From assembly GCA_008921705.1 (NCBI GenBank), contig VFFE01007127.1, positions 1,511,472 through 1,575,471 of the forward strand: a stretch of DNA of 64,000 nucleotides. The letters run 5' to 3'. The position numbers and the translations under genes were made by a program. This document shows positions 32,686 through 45,280 of this stretch, in pieces. The notes beneath the pieces are model-generated. The model was given only the letters and a program-made list of their open reading frames with translations. It ran no database searches and was not told the origin of the DNA. Origin of the DNA: Burhinus oedicnemus. Taxonomy: Eukaryota > Chordata > Aves > Charadriiformes > Burhinidae. Each line of letters starts with the position of its first letter. The first letter of the stretch is position 1.

Positions 32686-34452
32686 GTGCTTTGAATGTCT
32701 CATTTCTGGTACAGGGCAGCTTTTCCTGCCCATCACCCTCCCATCCTGGTGTCTCGGAGTACCCAAATTCAAGTTCAAGTCCCTCAGCCATGTCGTTGAC
32801 CATCAAACACTATCTACTCCTTTATGCTTTAGCCAAACAAATACAAACCTCAAGGACAGAAAGAGAGAAAGAAATGAAACCCGAGCCACCGTGTTTAGTC
32901 CCAGACAGCACAGCCATGCTCTTCGCTCCTTAGCACAGGCTACCCCCAAACACAGAGGTCCAGCAGAGCCGGGGCACCATCTGGGATCAAACTGCTGCCT
33001 GGAACAATGCAGTTGGCTGATGCAAAGGTGATAATCCCTTGGTTGGCTTTTTTTGTTTATTTTTGTGGGGTTTGGGATTTTTTTTTTTTTTTCAGTAAAA
33101 ACAATGGCTAGGACCAGATGGCTCAGTTTCCTCATTTAGGGCAGGTGACATGATGGCTGAGGTGAGGGTGAGAAGCTCAGGGACCGACAGGAAAGCTTAG
33201 GCACAAATAAATAAAGCCCAGATTTTTTGACATCTAACCCCTGCTGACACTGAGGATGGGTAAAGCCCTTTCAAACCAGCAGGACCCACATTGTGCTGCT
33301 CTGTGCGGTCACCAGGGCAAGAGCCAGAAAGAGAAGCCACCACCATCGCTGACAGGGTGCTATGGGCTTCTTAGAGACACAGGGCTCCTTCACCCGGCCA
33401 ACGTGGTCACACTGCTGCCGAAAGTTAGTATCTTGGCACAAGGTCGCAGCACACAGTGCAGACAGACCCTAAATTGAAGGTCACGGTGACACCGGGAGCC
33501 GAAGCTGGAGCAGCCCCCAGCCACGCAGCTCCCTGCTCATTCCCTGACCTCTGCACATCCAGCACCCGCACCATCTGCAGGCAGCGTCCCCACCAGAGCC
33601 ACAGGTCTGGCGTGTGCTATGATACAGCCCTTCTGCTACGGGAAAGCAGGAAAAACACATCTCTCACCCTCTCCGCCGGGCCCCAGAGGACAAATCTTCC
33701 CAGCTGGGGGCAGGAGATGCTTGCGTGCCTCCTGGCCTCACTCGATGTGTTTGCAAATCCTCCTGGTGTCAGCTGGTTCTAGGCATCCTGCAGCAGGGAG
33801 AGATGGTCTCCATCAATATTCAAGGCACACAGACGTAGGGAGAGAGGAGACAGTTTAGGGAGAACCTCTCTGCCACGGCCAGATGAATGAATCTCGCTCG
33901 GAGGCAGAGCAGGAGGGTGGTTGTTCGCAGGGTCTGTGTTCTGCCGCAGGCACCGACCACGCTCTGCTCTTACAGAGTCCTTTCATCCCTTTCCACGACC
34001 ACCCTGCACCAGCATTGTGTCCCAGCCCAAACCAGTGGATCGTGACCGGGGGCCCTGGAGCCGTTCCAGGGCTTTGCATGCTACAAAGAAGCCCTGGTTC
34101 TTTTAATTAGCTGGAGAATGTAAATGAGCACGGCGTGTGCCCAGGCCCCTCCTGCGGAGCCCCGGAGAAAGTGCCGCACGCTTCTGGGATCGCTGTCAGT
34201 AGATGAAAAAGCCATTTGGCACCCAGGCTGCCGGCGGTGAGTTCACAGGCAGGCTCCATGGGGCAGCGCGAGCAGCAAGCACCCACCAGCAAGCCGGACC
34301 AGTCAGCTCCCACACCAGCTCCCTGGCATTGGACCCCGGGGAGATAACACCCACCCAGATCAGGGACCACCCACCACTGCCTGTGGGGACCACGGAGGAA
34401 TCATTGCCTGGAACCAAGACCAGTGACCTGGTACCACCACCATCTCCTCCCC
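32686..34452. other. Unique noncoding stretch
   Basis: GC-moderate, with a 15-base T run at 33078-33092. Domain-free frames on both strands. No exon supported. Confidence 0.5.
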
Positions 34453-34492
34453 ATGCATCCATCCATCTACCCACTAATCCATCCACCCACAT
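34453..34492 (+). repeat. CATC/CCAT-type tetranucleotide repeat
   Basis: Imperfect CATC/CCAC units (CATCCATCCATCTACCCACT and onward). A degraded tetranucleotide microsatellite. Confidence 0.65.
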
Positions 34493-37400
34493 TCCTGGCC
34501 ATTGCTCCTACCACCCAGCCCCAGCCATTTCTGTAGCCCCTTTCCAATCTGTCTCCACTTGTTTAAGATTAGAAATTCAGTGCTTGTCTTCTCATCCCCT
34601 CTGCAGGAGTCTCCCTATCTACAAGGGGATAGAAGAGGATGCAGATGAGCATCCTGCGAGAGCAGGACCAAACAAACTCGCCTGCCCTGTGCCTGGGAAG
34701 CACCCACCCGCTCCCACGGCATGGCAGAGAACAGTGGGGGCAGAAAGGGCTTTATTAGGGGGGACCCAGGCTGGGACCTGGGGCAGCCAGATGCCCGTAA
34801 GGGCTCTTTCAGAGACATCAAAGGGCCCTTGATTAGGTCCATACCAGCTTCTCCTGGTGCTCAAGAAAACTGTAGGTTTATGCGTTGCTGGGTTTCAGCT
34901 TTGGTTTAATCCTTCTTTTGTTGGTGTCACAGAATTAAAAGCAACTGGTGCTGCAGAAGAGCAGAGAGTGCACCAGAATGGAGCCAGTGACCCATCAAGC
35001 TCATGAGACTAATAAATACAGATCCTAATTATTACTGACCCAGGACAAAGTCCCTATCCTCCTTTGGGTGCAGTTCATACTACTCCAAAAGGCCAAGCTA
35101 AGCCATAATTTACACTTTATTTACCCAGCAAACACCAGCCAGGCACCAGTGTTGGGCCCCCCTGGGCCATGGGGCAGAATAGCTCAGGCTGGGCTTTTCT
35201 CTGAGCCCTGGGCTGAAGTAGCGATGCTGGCACAGGCAGTGCCCAGGTAACACGATCAGCCATCGTATCATCTTTTGATTCAAGGTCTACAGGATATTGT
35301 GTCCTTCAAAGAGGCTAAAACAGCAAGGGAGATCAGACAGGACTGGACTATAACCTTCCCAAACTCCACTCCCCCCCACCATCCTCTGAAACACCATGAG
35401 TCAAACTTTGCTGCTTCCCCCTCTTCACCTTACACCCTCGCTCCTCTCAGCTTTAATTAAAAAGAAGAAAAGTACGTGATCGAAGCAGGAAAATGCATCC
35501 TGTTGTGCAATGGGGCCGAGATGCCTGGACCCTTAAAGACATGGTCCTCCTGGGACCAGGAGGGTCCTTCTGGTGGCGTGGGGCAAGAAGAGCCTCGGCA
35601 GCGAAGCGAAGCCACAGCGTTCTCTGGCTGCGGCAGCTCGGCTGGCTCTCCAGCCCTCATTACCATGTCGTGTGCCAGTTGGCACCGCTGATGCTGTGGT
35701 GCTGTGGAGCACCCTTATCTCTCCAGGAGAGGCTTTCATTGCAGCCCTCAAGCACTAGGAAATGGAGATACTCGACTCGCTGATACTGCTCTGCAAATCA
35801 ATCAGAGGGGGAGGATGGGAAGGGGAACAGATTGTCCCTGCCTGTCACTCCACGGAGGCTTTGCCCTTCACTAGTGACAGCTGATTAATTCCCAGCCAAG
35901 CTTGGGCAAAACTGGTGCCCCCATCTGATGTGCAGCAGGGAAACCGCCTACAAGCGACTTACTGTGGAGGCAACAGCCACCAGGCAGCATGGAGCTCCCC
36001 AGGACGCAGAGGGCTTGGATCGTACTGCCCATGGGTACACGTGGTATGATCCATGCCCTAAGGGCTGTAAATCTGCAAACTTTCTTTGCCAGGAAGCTCT
36101 CTGCAGGCTGGGCTGGCCATTTGCCTTGAGTTAGAGAAGGAGCCATTGCCAGTGCCCAGAGCCGGCAGTGCTGTCCCCGCTGTGCAGAGGAAGAGGGCTG
36201 ACAGCGGGTCCGGGGAGTTTTGGCACCTGGAGGTAGACCCAGGCTTGCTGTGGGCACAGCGTAATGAAAACACGGTGCCAAGGTGGGCTCCCAGCTCCGT
36301 GGTGGGAGGCTCCAGGTGGGCCCTCACCAGCTCCCGCACCTACAGCAGAGCTTTGCCCCAGGCTGCTCGGGTGGGAGCAGGACACCAAGGAGGATGGGGT
36401 CCTGCCTCCAGACACCCACGCAGGGCTGCAGGTTGCCCCCTCCCTCCTCCCAGCAGCGCAAAGCACCAACCTGCCCTCCTGGATGCTGCTGTTCTGCTGA
36501 CTGGTGAGTCACATCATTGATGTCACCTCTCCGCGTCACCGGAGCTTGGAGCTGGATTTAATGAGCCTTTGTTTTCTTCAGCTAAGAAAAACCTCAAAGA
36601 AGCTTAGTCTCAAGCATCCTGAGGAACCAGCAGGTCTCTCTGCTACCGCCACCGTCCCCACAGGAGGACAGATATAACTGCAAGAGGGTCCAGCAGGCTG
36701 GCTGACAGCTAAAGCAGAGCATCAGAGATCTGGGGGACAACACGCCAAAGCCACACAAGGATGCCTTTGTCCTCAGCTAGAGCCTGCCACATGCCACCCT
36801 CCTCACAGGACATGGCAGGTGACATCCTGCTATGCCTTGCACTGCCCTGAGTGAAACCACATGCTGGAATGAGGGAGAGGTGGCAAAGTGGTGGTGGCAC
36901 CATGCCCGTCGTCAGGGGACCCAGCAGCACCTCTGAGGGCTTCTACTACAAGAAGCTGAGATGTTGGTCATTGCTCCTGGTTGGCATTCACACACGCGTG
37001 CTGGCACTTACCCACTGACACCATGCTCTTGTCCTGCAGTCTGGGGCCACCAAAGCCAGGAGACAGGGCCACACTTGCCTCTTTCCTGGGCTGCCCAGCA
37101 GCTTTTGTAACACGAGTCACACCTGGAGTGAATCCTGATTTACACCAATATAGAGGAAAATTTAAGCCTGTAGTGTTTCAAATCCAGAGGAACAAATCCT
37201 TGCAAAGCAGAAGGGAACAAAATTCATTATAAAAATCAAGGGGAACGAGGAACTTTTTTCTCTCTTATATGAAGGTCGCTAAAAAGGGAAACATCACGTG
37301 GTGTCCCTGGGAAACCAGTAACGTAAATAGTCAGTGGACAGAGGGCATCTTCTATTAATGAAGGTGTCTTGCCAAAATACATAGGCATCATATAAATTAT

Positions 37401-38429
37401 TAGCTAATGAGATTCCAGTTAATTTGCTGCCTGGTCCGCCACAGCCCTCCTGCTGTGCTCCTGAACCCAGCCAATAACACTAAGAAAGAATTACATTGGT
37501 ACTGGGGCAGCTGGTCGACTTGACTCAGCACCTTCTCCAGGATGGGGTGGGGTGAATGCTGCAGCCCCACAGCCCTCTCTGCTGGGTCACGCACCACTGC
37601 TCTCCCACGGCACAATGGGTGTCCGTGGCTGCAGCACAGGTCCTCAAGAGCCAAAAGTGAGGTTTCTCCACTGGTTTGAGGACAAGGAGCCAAATATTTT
37701 TTTTCAGAGGCTTCCTTGGTGAGTCTCACTTTCCCAGGGACTCTAGAGAGCTGCTGATGTGCAAAGTCTCCAGCTGGTGGGAGCCTGTCACCTCTCAGCA
37801 TGGTTTAGGGCTGAAACAAGCTGGGGTCATAGTGCTGCAGACCAGAAAAAGGCCAGAAAAATCCAAGGCAATTCAATTTTCCTCTGTCTCACCACCATAA
37901 CCTCCAGCTCCAGGCTCAAGTCCACCCACTTCATCTCAACCAGAGCTCTGCCCTCAGGAACAGCCAACAGCAAATGCCTTGGGAAGGACACAAGAAGGGG
38001 ATGACTACATAGGGGCATTTCCGAAAAAACTCTCTTCCAACCTTTACCCTTTTGCAGCTTTGCAGTGAACAGCCCTGGATGGATCCTTCTGCCCGGTTAC
38101 TCTTGGACTCCTCATCTCACCCAGCTCACAGCTCTCCCCTCTCTCCTTCTGGGGTTGCAGACAGGAGAGGGGTTGTCTCTGTTTATTGGGACCTGGAGTG
38201 GGCTCCCAGAGGATACGGAGATGACAACCACCCCCTTTGCTCTAGTGATGCCTTGATCCCATGGGTAGAAGGAGACCCAAGAGGGAGAACACTGAGGCCA
38301 TCCTTCCCTTCAAAAAAGGCTGCAGCAATTGAAAGCAAATAGAAGGTGCAGGATCAGGTCTTGCACCTACAACTAGTAGGTTCCCATTGTAACTCCTTCC
38401 TTCTTCCTCTGCGGCTCTGAACTCTTGGC
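34493..38429. other. GC-richer unique stretch
   Basis: A long stretch without a recognised repeat or gene. Frames up to 209 codons (34203-34832) and 144 codons (36086-36520) are matched by antiparallel frames over the same DNA and have Pro/Gly/Ala-rich, low-information translations. No CpG island or promoter can be supported. Confidence 0.5.
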
Positions 38430-38770
38430 GCTTCATAACACCAAATATTCAGCATGCTCCATGTAATTTTAAAACCATTATGTAAGCTGCTCTCTCCCCC
38501 CATCTCTCGACGTCTCCAATTGGTGTGTCAGAATGTAATTAGCTTTTGATGGGATGTTAAGATTTCTTGAGCTCCTGTGGAGAGGCAGCATGGGGAGAGG
38601 CGAGGCAGCGGATTGTGATTGTCACTCCCCATGGTAAGTGCTCGAAGACCCTGGAAGACTCATTTACAAAAATATAAAATAAATAAAAAAAAAATCCAAA
38701 AGCAACAGACCCAGTAGGCTTTAGTTTAATTGACTGAAATCACTGACATTTTTTTTACCTCTGCTTTCTC
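38430..38770. promoter_or_regulatory. AT-rich block with homeodomain-type core
   Basis: Repeat-free AT-rich DNA with a TAATTAGC core at 38536-38543, a CCAATTGG palindrome near 38516-38523, and an A-rich run near 38672-38695. No coding frame of note. Regulatory role inferred only. Confidence 0.25.
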
Positions 38771-40059
38771 CAGCTTGGAGAGAAATGGGAATTAACCGTC
38801 TCGTGACCGAGAGCAGAGTGCCATGCTGCAGCAATGGTCAGGGCTCTATTGCAAATCCAGCTCCTCGAGAGGCTGAGAAAGTCCCATCTGAGCTGTTCCT
38901 TCCTGCCTTTCTGACCGAGGCTATGCTCTAAGCTTTGCTGCTGCAACTGATCTCCATCCGAACCAGGACAAAGTCCTCCAGCGCTTCATCACAATCCCAG
39001 CAGTGCCAGGGCAGGACGCTCCACCCAAGCAGCAGAAAGGGCAGGAGGAGGTGATAGTTTCCTGCAACCGCAGCCACAACAGCACATCCGATCATGGCAA
39101 AGTGCGACCCACAGCCCATCTCCAAACAAGATGGCACTTGAAATCCAGATCTGCAGTTTAGGGGAAGTTTGGTGCCTCTGAAGAGAGTGGCAATCTCTGC
39201 TGGTGGTGCTGAGCTCCTGCAGGGCTTAGCAAATGCCAGCCCTCCACCGCGGTGAGGCAGGACAGCAGAGTCACTGCATCCCACAGGTGGGAGACACACA
39301 CCGAGACATGAGGTGCTTTCACCAGGGAGCAGCATTTACCGGCGAGGCCAGATGTTTCGGTGTCTAGTTTGTCATCCCTGAGTCCTTCTGCAGCTCTGAC
39401 TGGGGGTTCCGCAAAAGGATGCGAGTGCTTATTCAGGTAACCCACGTGGGAGGTGGGCTTTCCAGGGCTTACGGCCCCAGCCTTAGACGCTGCGACACAG
39501 AAAGCTGCCACGGAGCTTTCACAAGGACAAATTCATGTTGGTGTCACTTTTTCAGCCTCACAGAAACAGTATGATGGAGAGCTGCAGGACCTGCGCCCTA
39601 ACGATCCATGCAGACACTACCACGTTTTCAGAGCCTTCTCCACACTCTGCCCCACCAGCTGAGCCCCGCGGCAGTGTAAAACAAGGCTGGCAATTCCCCC
39701 AGAACAAGTTTTCTGCAATCTGGCCAGGCCTGAACTTTCACAAGAGCATCTGCCCCAGCCAACGACAGCACATCGAGCATTTACATACCTACAGATGGTG
39801 CTTATATCACTGAGCAGTATGTTTGTCTACACATCAGCCCTGGCCCAAAGCCCGCTAGAGTCATTGGATGCTTTTCATTAACTTCGATGGGCTCTGGATG
39901 AGGTCGGTTTGGTCAGAGCCTCCACCGGTGCAGACAGAGGCGTTGAAATGAATCCTACAGGATGCTGGAGCGCATGTGCCTTCAGATCAGCCACATAAAC
40001 ACTTCCCTGAACACAAACCTGCCACAAACTCCCTGCAAATGCACGTGGCCTGATATTAA
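38771..40059. other. Unique noncoding stretch
   Basis: GC-moderate; overlapping minus frames of 135 and 117 codons at 38928-39511 lack domains. Nothing else seen. Confidence 0.5.
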
Positions 40060-40490
40060 TACACCTCTGGCTCTGAATGAGTTGATGATGTGAAACACAG
40101 ACACATCCAATACAATAATGAGCCATTCCCATCAAATGCCAATTCAACTGGATAATGGGCCATATTGATTGCTTCATGGGCCAGGCCAATTTCACTTGTC
40201 CTTTCAATGATTATTATGACATTATCTATATTATTCCTGCTCAGGAAAATTAATTCCTCTCTCCCCACCCCTGTCCCTCTGGATGCGAGTCCATTCAAGT
40301 CTCCATTCCTGCTGAGACAGGAGCTAAGGAGACCTCTGTAAGGACTGGACTTAATTCACTTCTAAAGTGTTGTCAGGCAATTGGATTTTTTTTCTCTAAT
40401 ACTGCCACTGGCGTTAATGGAAAGAAAACAATAAATGTATCTGGTCACCTAAGTAGTCAGCCTCCCCTTTCATAGCTCTGCTGACATTTC
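40060..40490. promoter_or_regulatory. AT-rich candidate regulatory block
   Basis: Repeat-free block with dense AT cores: TGATTATTATGACATTATCT from 40208, TTAATTCC near 40250, and a TATTGATTGC core near 40165. Contrasts with its flanks. No domain-bearing frame. Candidate only. Confidence 0.28.
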
Positions 40491-43239
40491 TGTCTCCAGC
40501 CTGGACAGTAATGCATTCCATTTTAATTTTAGCAAATGCTTTCTTTATGATCAGAGACATTTTTCATTTGTACTTGTTTGCATCTCCCTCAAAATTCAAT
40601 ATTTCATTTGGGGATGCAGGGTTATTGCCGGCTCCTCAAAATAAAGCATATGTGGCACAAGGATATTTCAAATTATTTTCTGCGGTTACCTCCATTCAAG
40701 AGCAGCAATTGCCTTTCCAGCCAGTCGTGGGAGCAGCCGAGAGGAGTCAGTCCCAGTGCCTGTACACTGCACGGAGCATCCAGCCAGCAGAGCCACAGGG
40801 GAGACACGGAACTTCTTGGGGCTGCCCTGTACAGGATAACCCAAAAAAAAGGCAAAAAGAAGGGCTTGAACAAGCTTTTGTTTTCCTGGACTAAACACAC
40901 CTGTGGCTGCATTTATTCCTGTAAGCAGAAGCTGTATGTCCCTGAAGTTTCATCCGGACAAAACTCCTACAGAAGTCACGCGTGCAGACACAGGCGGTCG
41001 CTTGCGGGGACAGCTCTGTCCTAACACGCTGACCTCCCCCATCTGCCAAACTGCCAGGAAACCACGGACATCAGAGGCTGGGTGAGCTCAGGACTCCTGC
41101 TGGCTCTAGACACCTGTAATTCTCAGGTGCTCTGAATATAAAATAATAAAGCTGATGAGATTCCTTTGCAACCATCTGCTCCTTCCTTCCCTGCCAGGGT
41201 ACCCCAAAGAGGTTTGAGCAGGAGCAGGAGGAGCTCTCATGGCATGTGCATGACAGGGATGCGACTGGGAGACTTCAGTCCTTGGTTTTGGGGTCTAGGT
41301 CTGTGGTAGACCCCAAAAAGACAACATCTAAGCATTGTGCCCTGGAGCTGTTGACTATCAGATGTGGTTTCCTCAGAAGTATAGGGTAACCTCGACACTC
41401 ACGCACTCTTAAAACATGTGCCCATCAGTTTTACAACCTACCTGGAGAAAATAGGCAGGGGGTTTGCAATGTGCAGCATCTCCTCTGGCCTCGGCAGTGT
41501 GCCCCGAAGGGACAGTGGTTCCTCTCCCAGGCGTCCGGTCCCACACCCATGGAATAGCATTCACCGCTGACCCCCCTTCCCCCCAGCAAAAATCAGTTTC
41601 TGTAAAGGATGCCTGTGGGACTCGGATGTCTTGGAGGGTAATTACCAGATGCTCCTACCTGAATACCCCTCTGATCTCTGGTGCTAAAGAACTGACAAGA
41701 GAAGTGGGTTGGATATATACATAGCAATTTTCTAATTTTCTGAGCAAATTTGGTTAAAGCTGCTGAACAGGAAAGCCTGAAACCTCAATAACAGAGCAAC
41801 CAGACAAGCAGAGGAATGACAAGAGCTCTGAACTCAAACATGGGTCTGCCCTGACCTACGGGGACCATTTGAAAGGCTGAAGGAGATGTTTGTCCTCCCT
41901 TGGCCATTACATCAAGGCTGCTGAGAAAGGCTTCCCAGCAAACAGGTTTTTTTACAATATAGTAATATCTCCACCGGGGCCTGGCGTGAGACTCCTCAAG
42001 TGGTCTGAATCCATCCTTTGGCTGCCTTGAGTCAACAAGACAGAGGGAAAGGGTTTGCACACGGGCTGTTCAAGGGTTTGTGTGCTGGAGACTGTGCCTC
42101 CCTGTGCATATACACCTTGAATAATTACAACACATTTGCAGGTAGGAGGAGCCCCTTTGGCAACCTGTGCGCTTGCACAGGAGGATGGAAAGAGACCTTA
42201 GATGGCCGTATTTCTGCAAGATGAAAGCGGCCAGCACTGGAGTTATTCTGAGAGCAGGAATCAGCACAAGAGCTTGTCTCCCAGCTTCTCTGATCTCCCG
42301 TAACAACGGCACAGAACAAAAGGTTTTGTCTCTGTTCAAGAAAGGGAGGGGTGTCCTAGTTCCTGCATCCCTGCCTTGGCAGCTGCAGCACCAGGACACG
42401 GCTGCTCTGCCTCGGCTCCCTGTGTTTGCCATCACCTGCGACAGGTCTTTGGGAGCAGTTAGCGGATCAGCTTGAGGGAAAGTGCCAGGAAGGTCCTGGG
42501 CAGGGGAACCAGATTCCCTCGGTGCAGGAATCAGAAGCAGCCCATGGAGCTGCTGGAGGAATGAGGTGCTGCTCAGTGTCAGAGCAGCAGAGCCCGCCCA
42601 GAAGCAAATTTGCCCTTATTATCCACATCCGCAGATTTCTGATTACGTGCGATGCAGCAGCTTGGCTTTTTCCCAGTGAGACTGACTGTTGCTCAAGCAG
42701 CCACCAGAGCCACCAGCCCGCGCAGCGGATGTCAGCGGGCCAGATCCACCCACGCCCCCTGTAAATGGCTGTAGCGCTGGCAGCTCTGCTGGATCCCGCT
42801 CTCAGCTGAAGAAAGATCTGGCAAAGCTCTCTTGAAGCCATGTCTTCTTTGTGCTGTTCTTTTGCTTAACTCGTTTCTGGTAGTTTTCCAGGACATATTA
42901 TCGTCTTACTCATGGGTTTAGGGTTCATCTAACACACTGGGATGTTACCTCCTCTCTTCTGCTGTCTTGCTTTCTCCCAAGCCTGGTTCTCTCACACCCA
43001 CAAATATCTCTATTTTGGTTTCCAGTACCAGGAATTTCATTTTAATCACTCATCATCTTCAGACACAACAGAAGATGTAATGCAATTCATAGATCCACCA
43101 GCTCTGCTCCTTCACGTGTTTATTAAGCAGCGCCAGAAAACACCACCCATCGTGAGCATCCCAGCTTCAGTGCAATGCAGTTCCCAGTGTGTCAGTCCCT
43201 ATGGAGCACACATTGAAGGACGTGTCTTCTGATCAATGA
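40491..43239. other. Unique noncoding stretch
   Basis: Begins AT-rich, then GC-moderate. Frames of 112-148 codons overlap on both strands without domains. No repeat recognised. Confidence 0.5.
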
Positions 43240-43420
43240 GAAGAGCCTGGCAATAACAATCCATAAAACTAAACTGCATTAAGAAACACCCCCAGACTCG
43301 TCTTCCCATATCTAATTAATTTAATGCTACTAACTAGCCCTATCGTCCATCCTTTTCAGATTTTATTACAAGCTTTTTAATGGAGTTGGAAGGAAAATTG
43401 ACTCTCCCTTGGTGGGGGTA
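43240..43420. promoter_or_regulatory. Short AT-rich block with TAATTAATTTAATG
   Basis: A tight homeodomain-type cluster at 43313-43326 in repeat-free AT-rich DNA of about 180 bases. Candidate regulatory element by composition only. Confidence 0.22.
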
Positions 43421-45139
43421 AGTGACATGTTAAATACCAGTCCCAAGAAAAGTCAGATACTCAGTATTAAGAAAGGAAAAGAAATTGGAAAAAGAGGAGG
43501 AAAGGTGAGAAGATCAAATGAAGTCTCCTATGATGGAGAACATTTTCTGTGCCCATGCTGCCAGATAAACCTGATTGGAGCTCCTGATTTGTTCAAAGCT
43601 TGCCAAGAACAGGCTAAGAGATGAGCTGTCTCTTAATCAAATCAGCTCTGTCTCTCTTACAAGCCTGATGACACCAGCACATGAACACCATGAAGATAAC
43701 AGAGGGTTCCCAAGGGCACGGAGCTGACAGCACCATCTCCTTGCCATCTTGAAACACCACCAATCAACAACCATTTATTCAGAGAGGTTTGTGCCTCCTG
43801 GCTTTTATCTCCATGTTCTGCTCTCGTCTACATCATCTCCTACGCACCGAGGCCCTTTGCTGTCGGGCTGGCCCCAAGGAGCAGGAGTCTGGTTGCAATG
43901 GCGCAGCTCCAGAACACCCTAAAATCTAGGGGCAAGGCTGCCTGCCTTGGGGACACCAACACATACCAGGAGATGTTCTTGCTGGACAGGCATCAGCAGA
44001 TGTCCCAGCATCCACCCACTCCATGCCTTCCTTGAGCTGGACAAAGCCACATTATTCGCATAAGATGTACTTTCATAATTCCCATCACCTTTAAATTGCT
44101 AAAAGTTTTAGCCATTCCTCACAGCTCTCAAGGGCTCACAAGCTTTTGCCTAAGAATATTGATGGGGTTTTTCCAATCCTAAGACCAGGTATCTCTGGAA
44201 AGTTTGCTGACCTCTGCTTCACCACCTTTTGTCAGCTGGGAAGCTCTCCTGCCCAAATTGGCCTTGTACCAGCTCTTCTGTTAATGCAGCTTCCACTGTC
44301 ACCTCCCTGAAGAGCACACTTACCTGCTTTATTAGTCTCTGGATGTTGCATTCACCTTCTCTGGGCAGCTTGTTAAAAAATGGATCTGTTGGTGCTTCTA
44401 TTGATTTCAGGTGCTATTAACACTAATCGCCCTTCCTCTGAGTGGATCTCACACTGCTCTTGCTGAATACCTGTTCCCCTCCCTGCCTCTGTGCCAGCCT
44501 GGTGGGGGCTGGCAGGGGGTCTCTCCCACCGGCGCGTGCGTGCGTGCCCATCGGTGTAAGCAGCTTTGTGTTGAGGATCAATGCTGGAGGTACCGTAGGT
44601 CTGAGCACAGGCTGTCAACGGGGAGCGAGACTGCACAGGAGGAGACGGAGGTGCGGGAGAAGGGAGCGAGAGCAGCACCTCCGATAAACACCCGGCCATT
44701 GATTTGCTGGGAACTTTCTTGGTCAGGAAACAGTGCAATCGTGCAAGGAGGGATTTCTTCCCGGTCTCTCATGGCCAAAGCATCCCAGCTCAACAGGCAG
44801 TGAAGCCTGAAATCTTTTTTCTCCGCAACCCTCCTACAGCAACAGCAGAACCGAGGAGACGTGTTGGGAGAAGCAAGGGAAAGCAATAGGAAACCTGGAC
44901 CTTCTTCCAAATGCCTGGGCTGAGGGCAGTCCAAGGACAGCTGTGGAGGTGCCCAGAGTGGCAGAATCAGCCTAGAGACCCCCATATCCATCCCTAGCCC
45001 GGGGATCAGAGCCAGGATTAAGCCCAGCAGCTATGTACAGATCCCTGTGTTTGGCTGCTTGGATGTCTTGGGAACCACCCTGGTATTTTAAGGTCTCGGA
45101 GTCAAAACAACAGCAAGTCCCAGGGCATCTCCACTCTGG
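43421..45139. other. Unique noncoding stretch
   Basis: AT-moderate, then GC-rich after 44460. A GCGCGTGCGTGCGTGC run at 44533-44548 is alternating purine-pyrimidine. Domain-free frames on both strands. Confidence 0.5.
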
Positions 45140-45280
45140 AGAGCAAATTGCTGAAATGGCAACATGTGCTGATATTTAAATATTAACGAGTCAATAGCCA
45201 TTAAATCCTGATAAACACCCAGATGCAAAACGCTAAATCTGGGAAACTAATAGGATTATTAGTGCAGAAGGGGACTTAAC
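45140..45280. promoter_or_regulatory. AT-rich block with palindromic ATATTTAAATAT
   Basis: A perfect 12-bp palindrome ATATTTAAATAT at 45172-45183, then AATCCTGATAAACACC with an ATAAACAC forkhead-like core at 45211-45218. Repeat-free. Function unproven. Confidence 0.22.

Noticed and set aside
34203..34832. 209-codon plus-strand frame
   Set aside because: Pro/Ser/Thr-rich and crosses a degraded CATC repeat; no recognised family.
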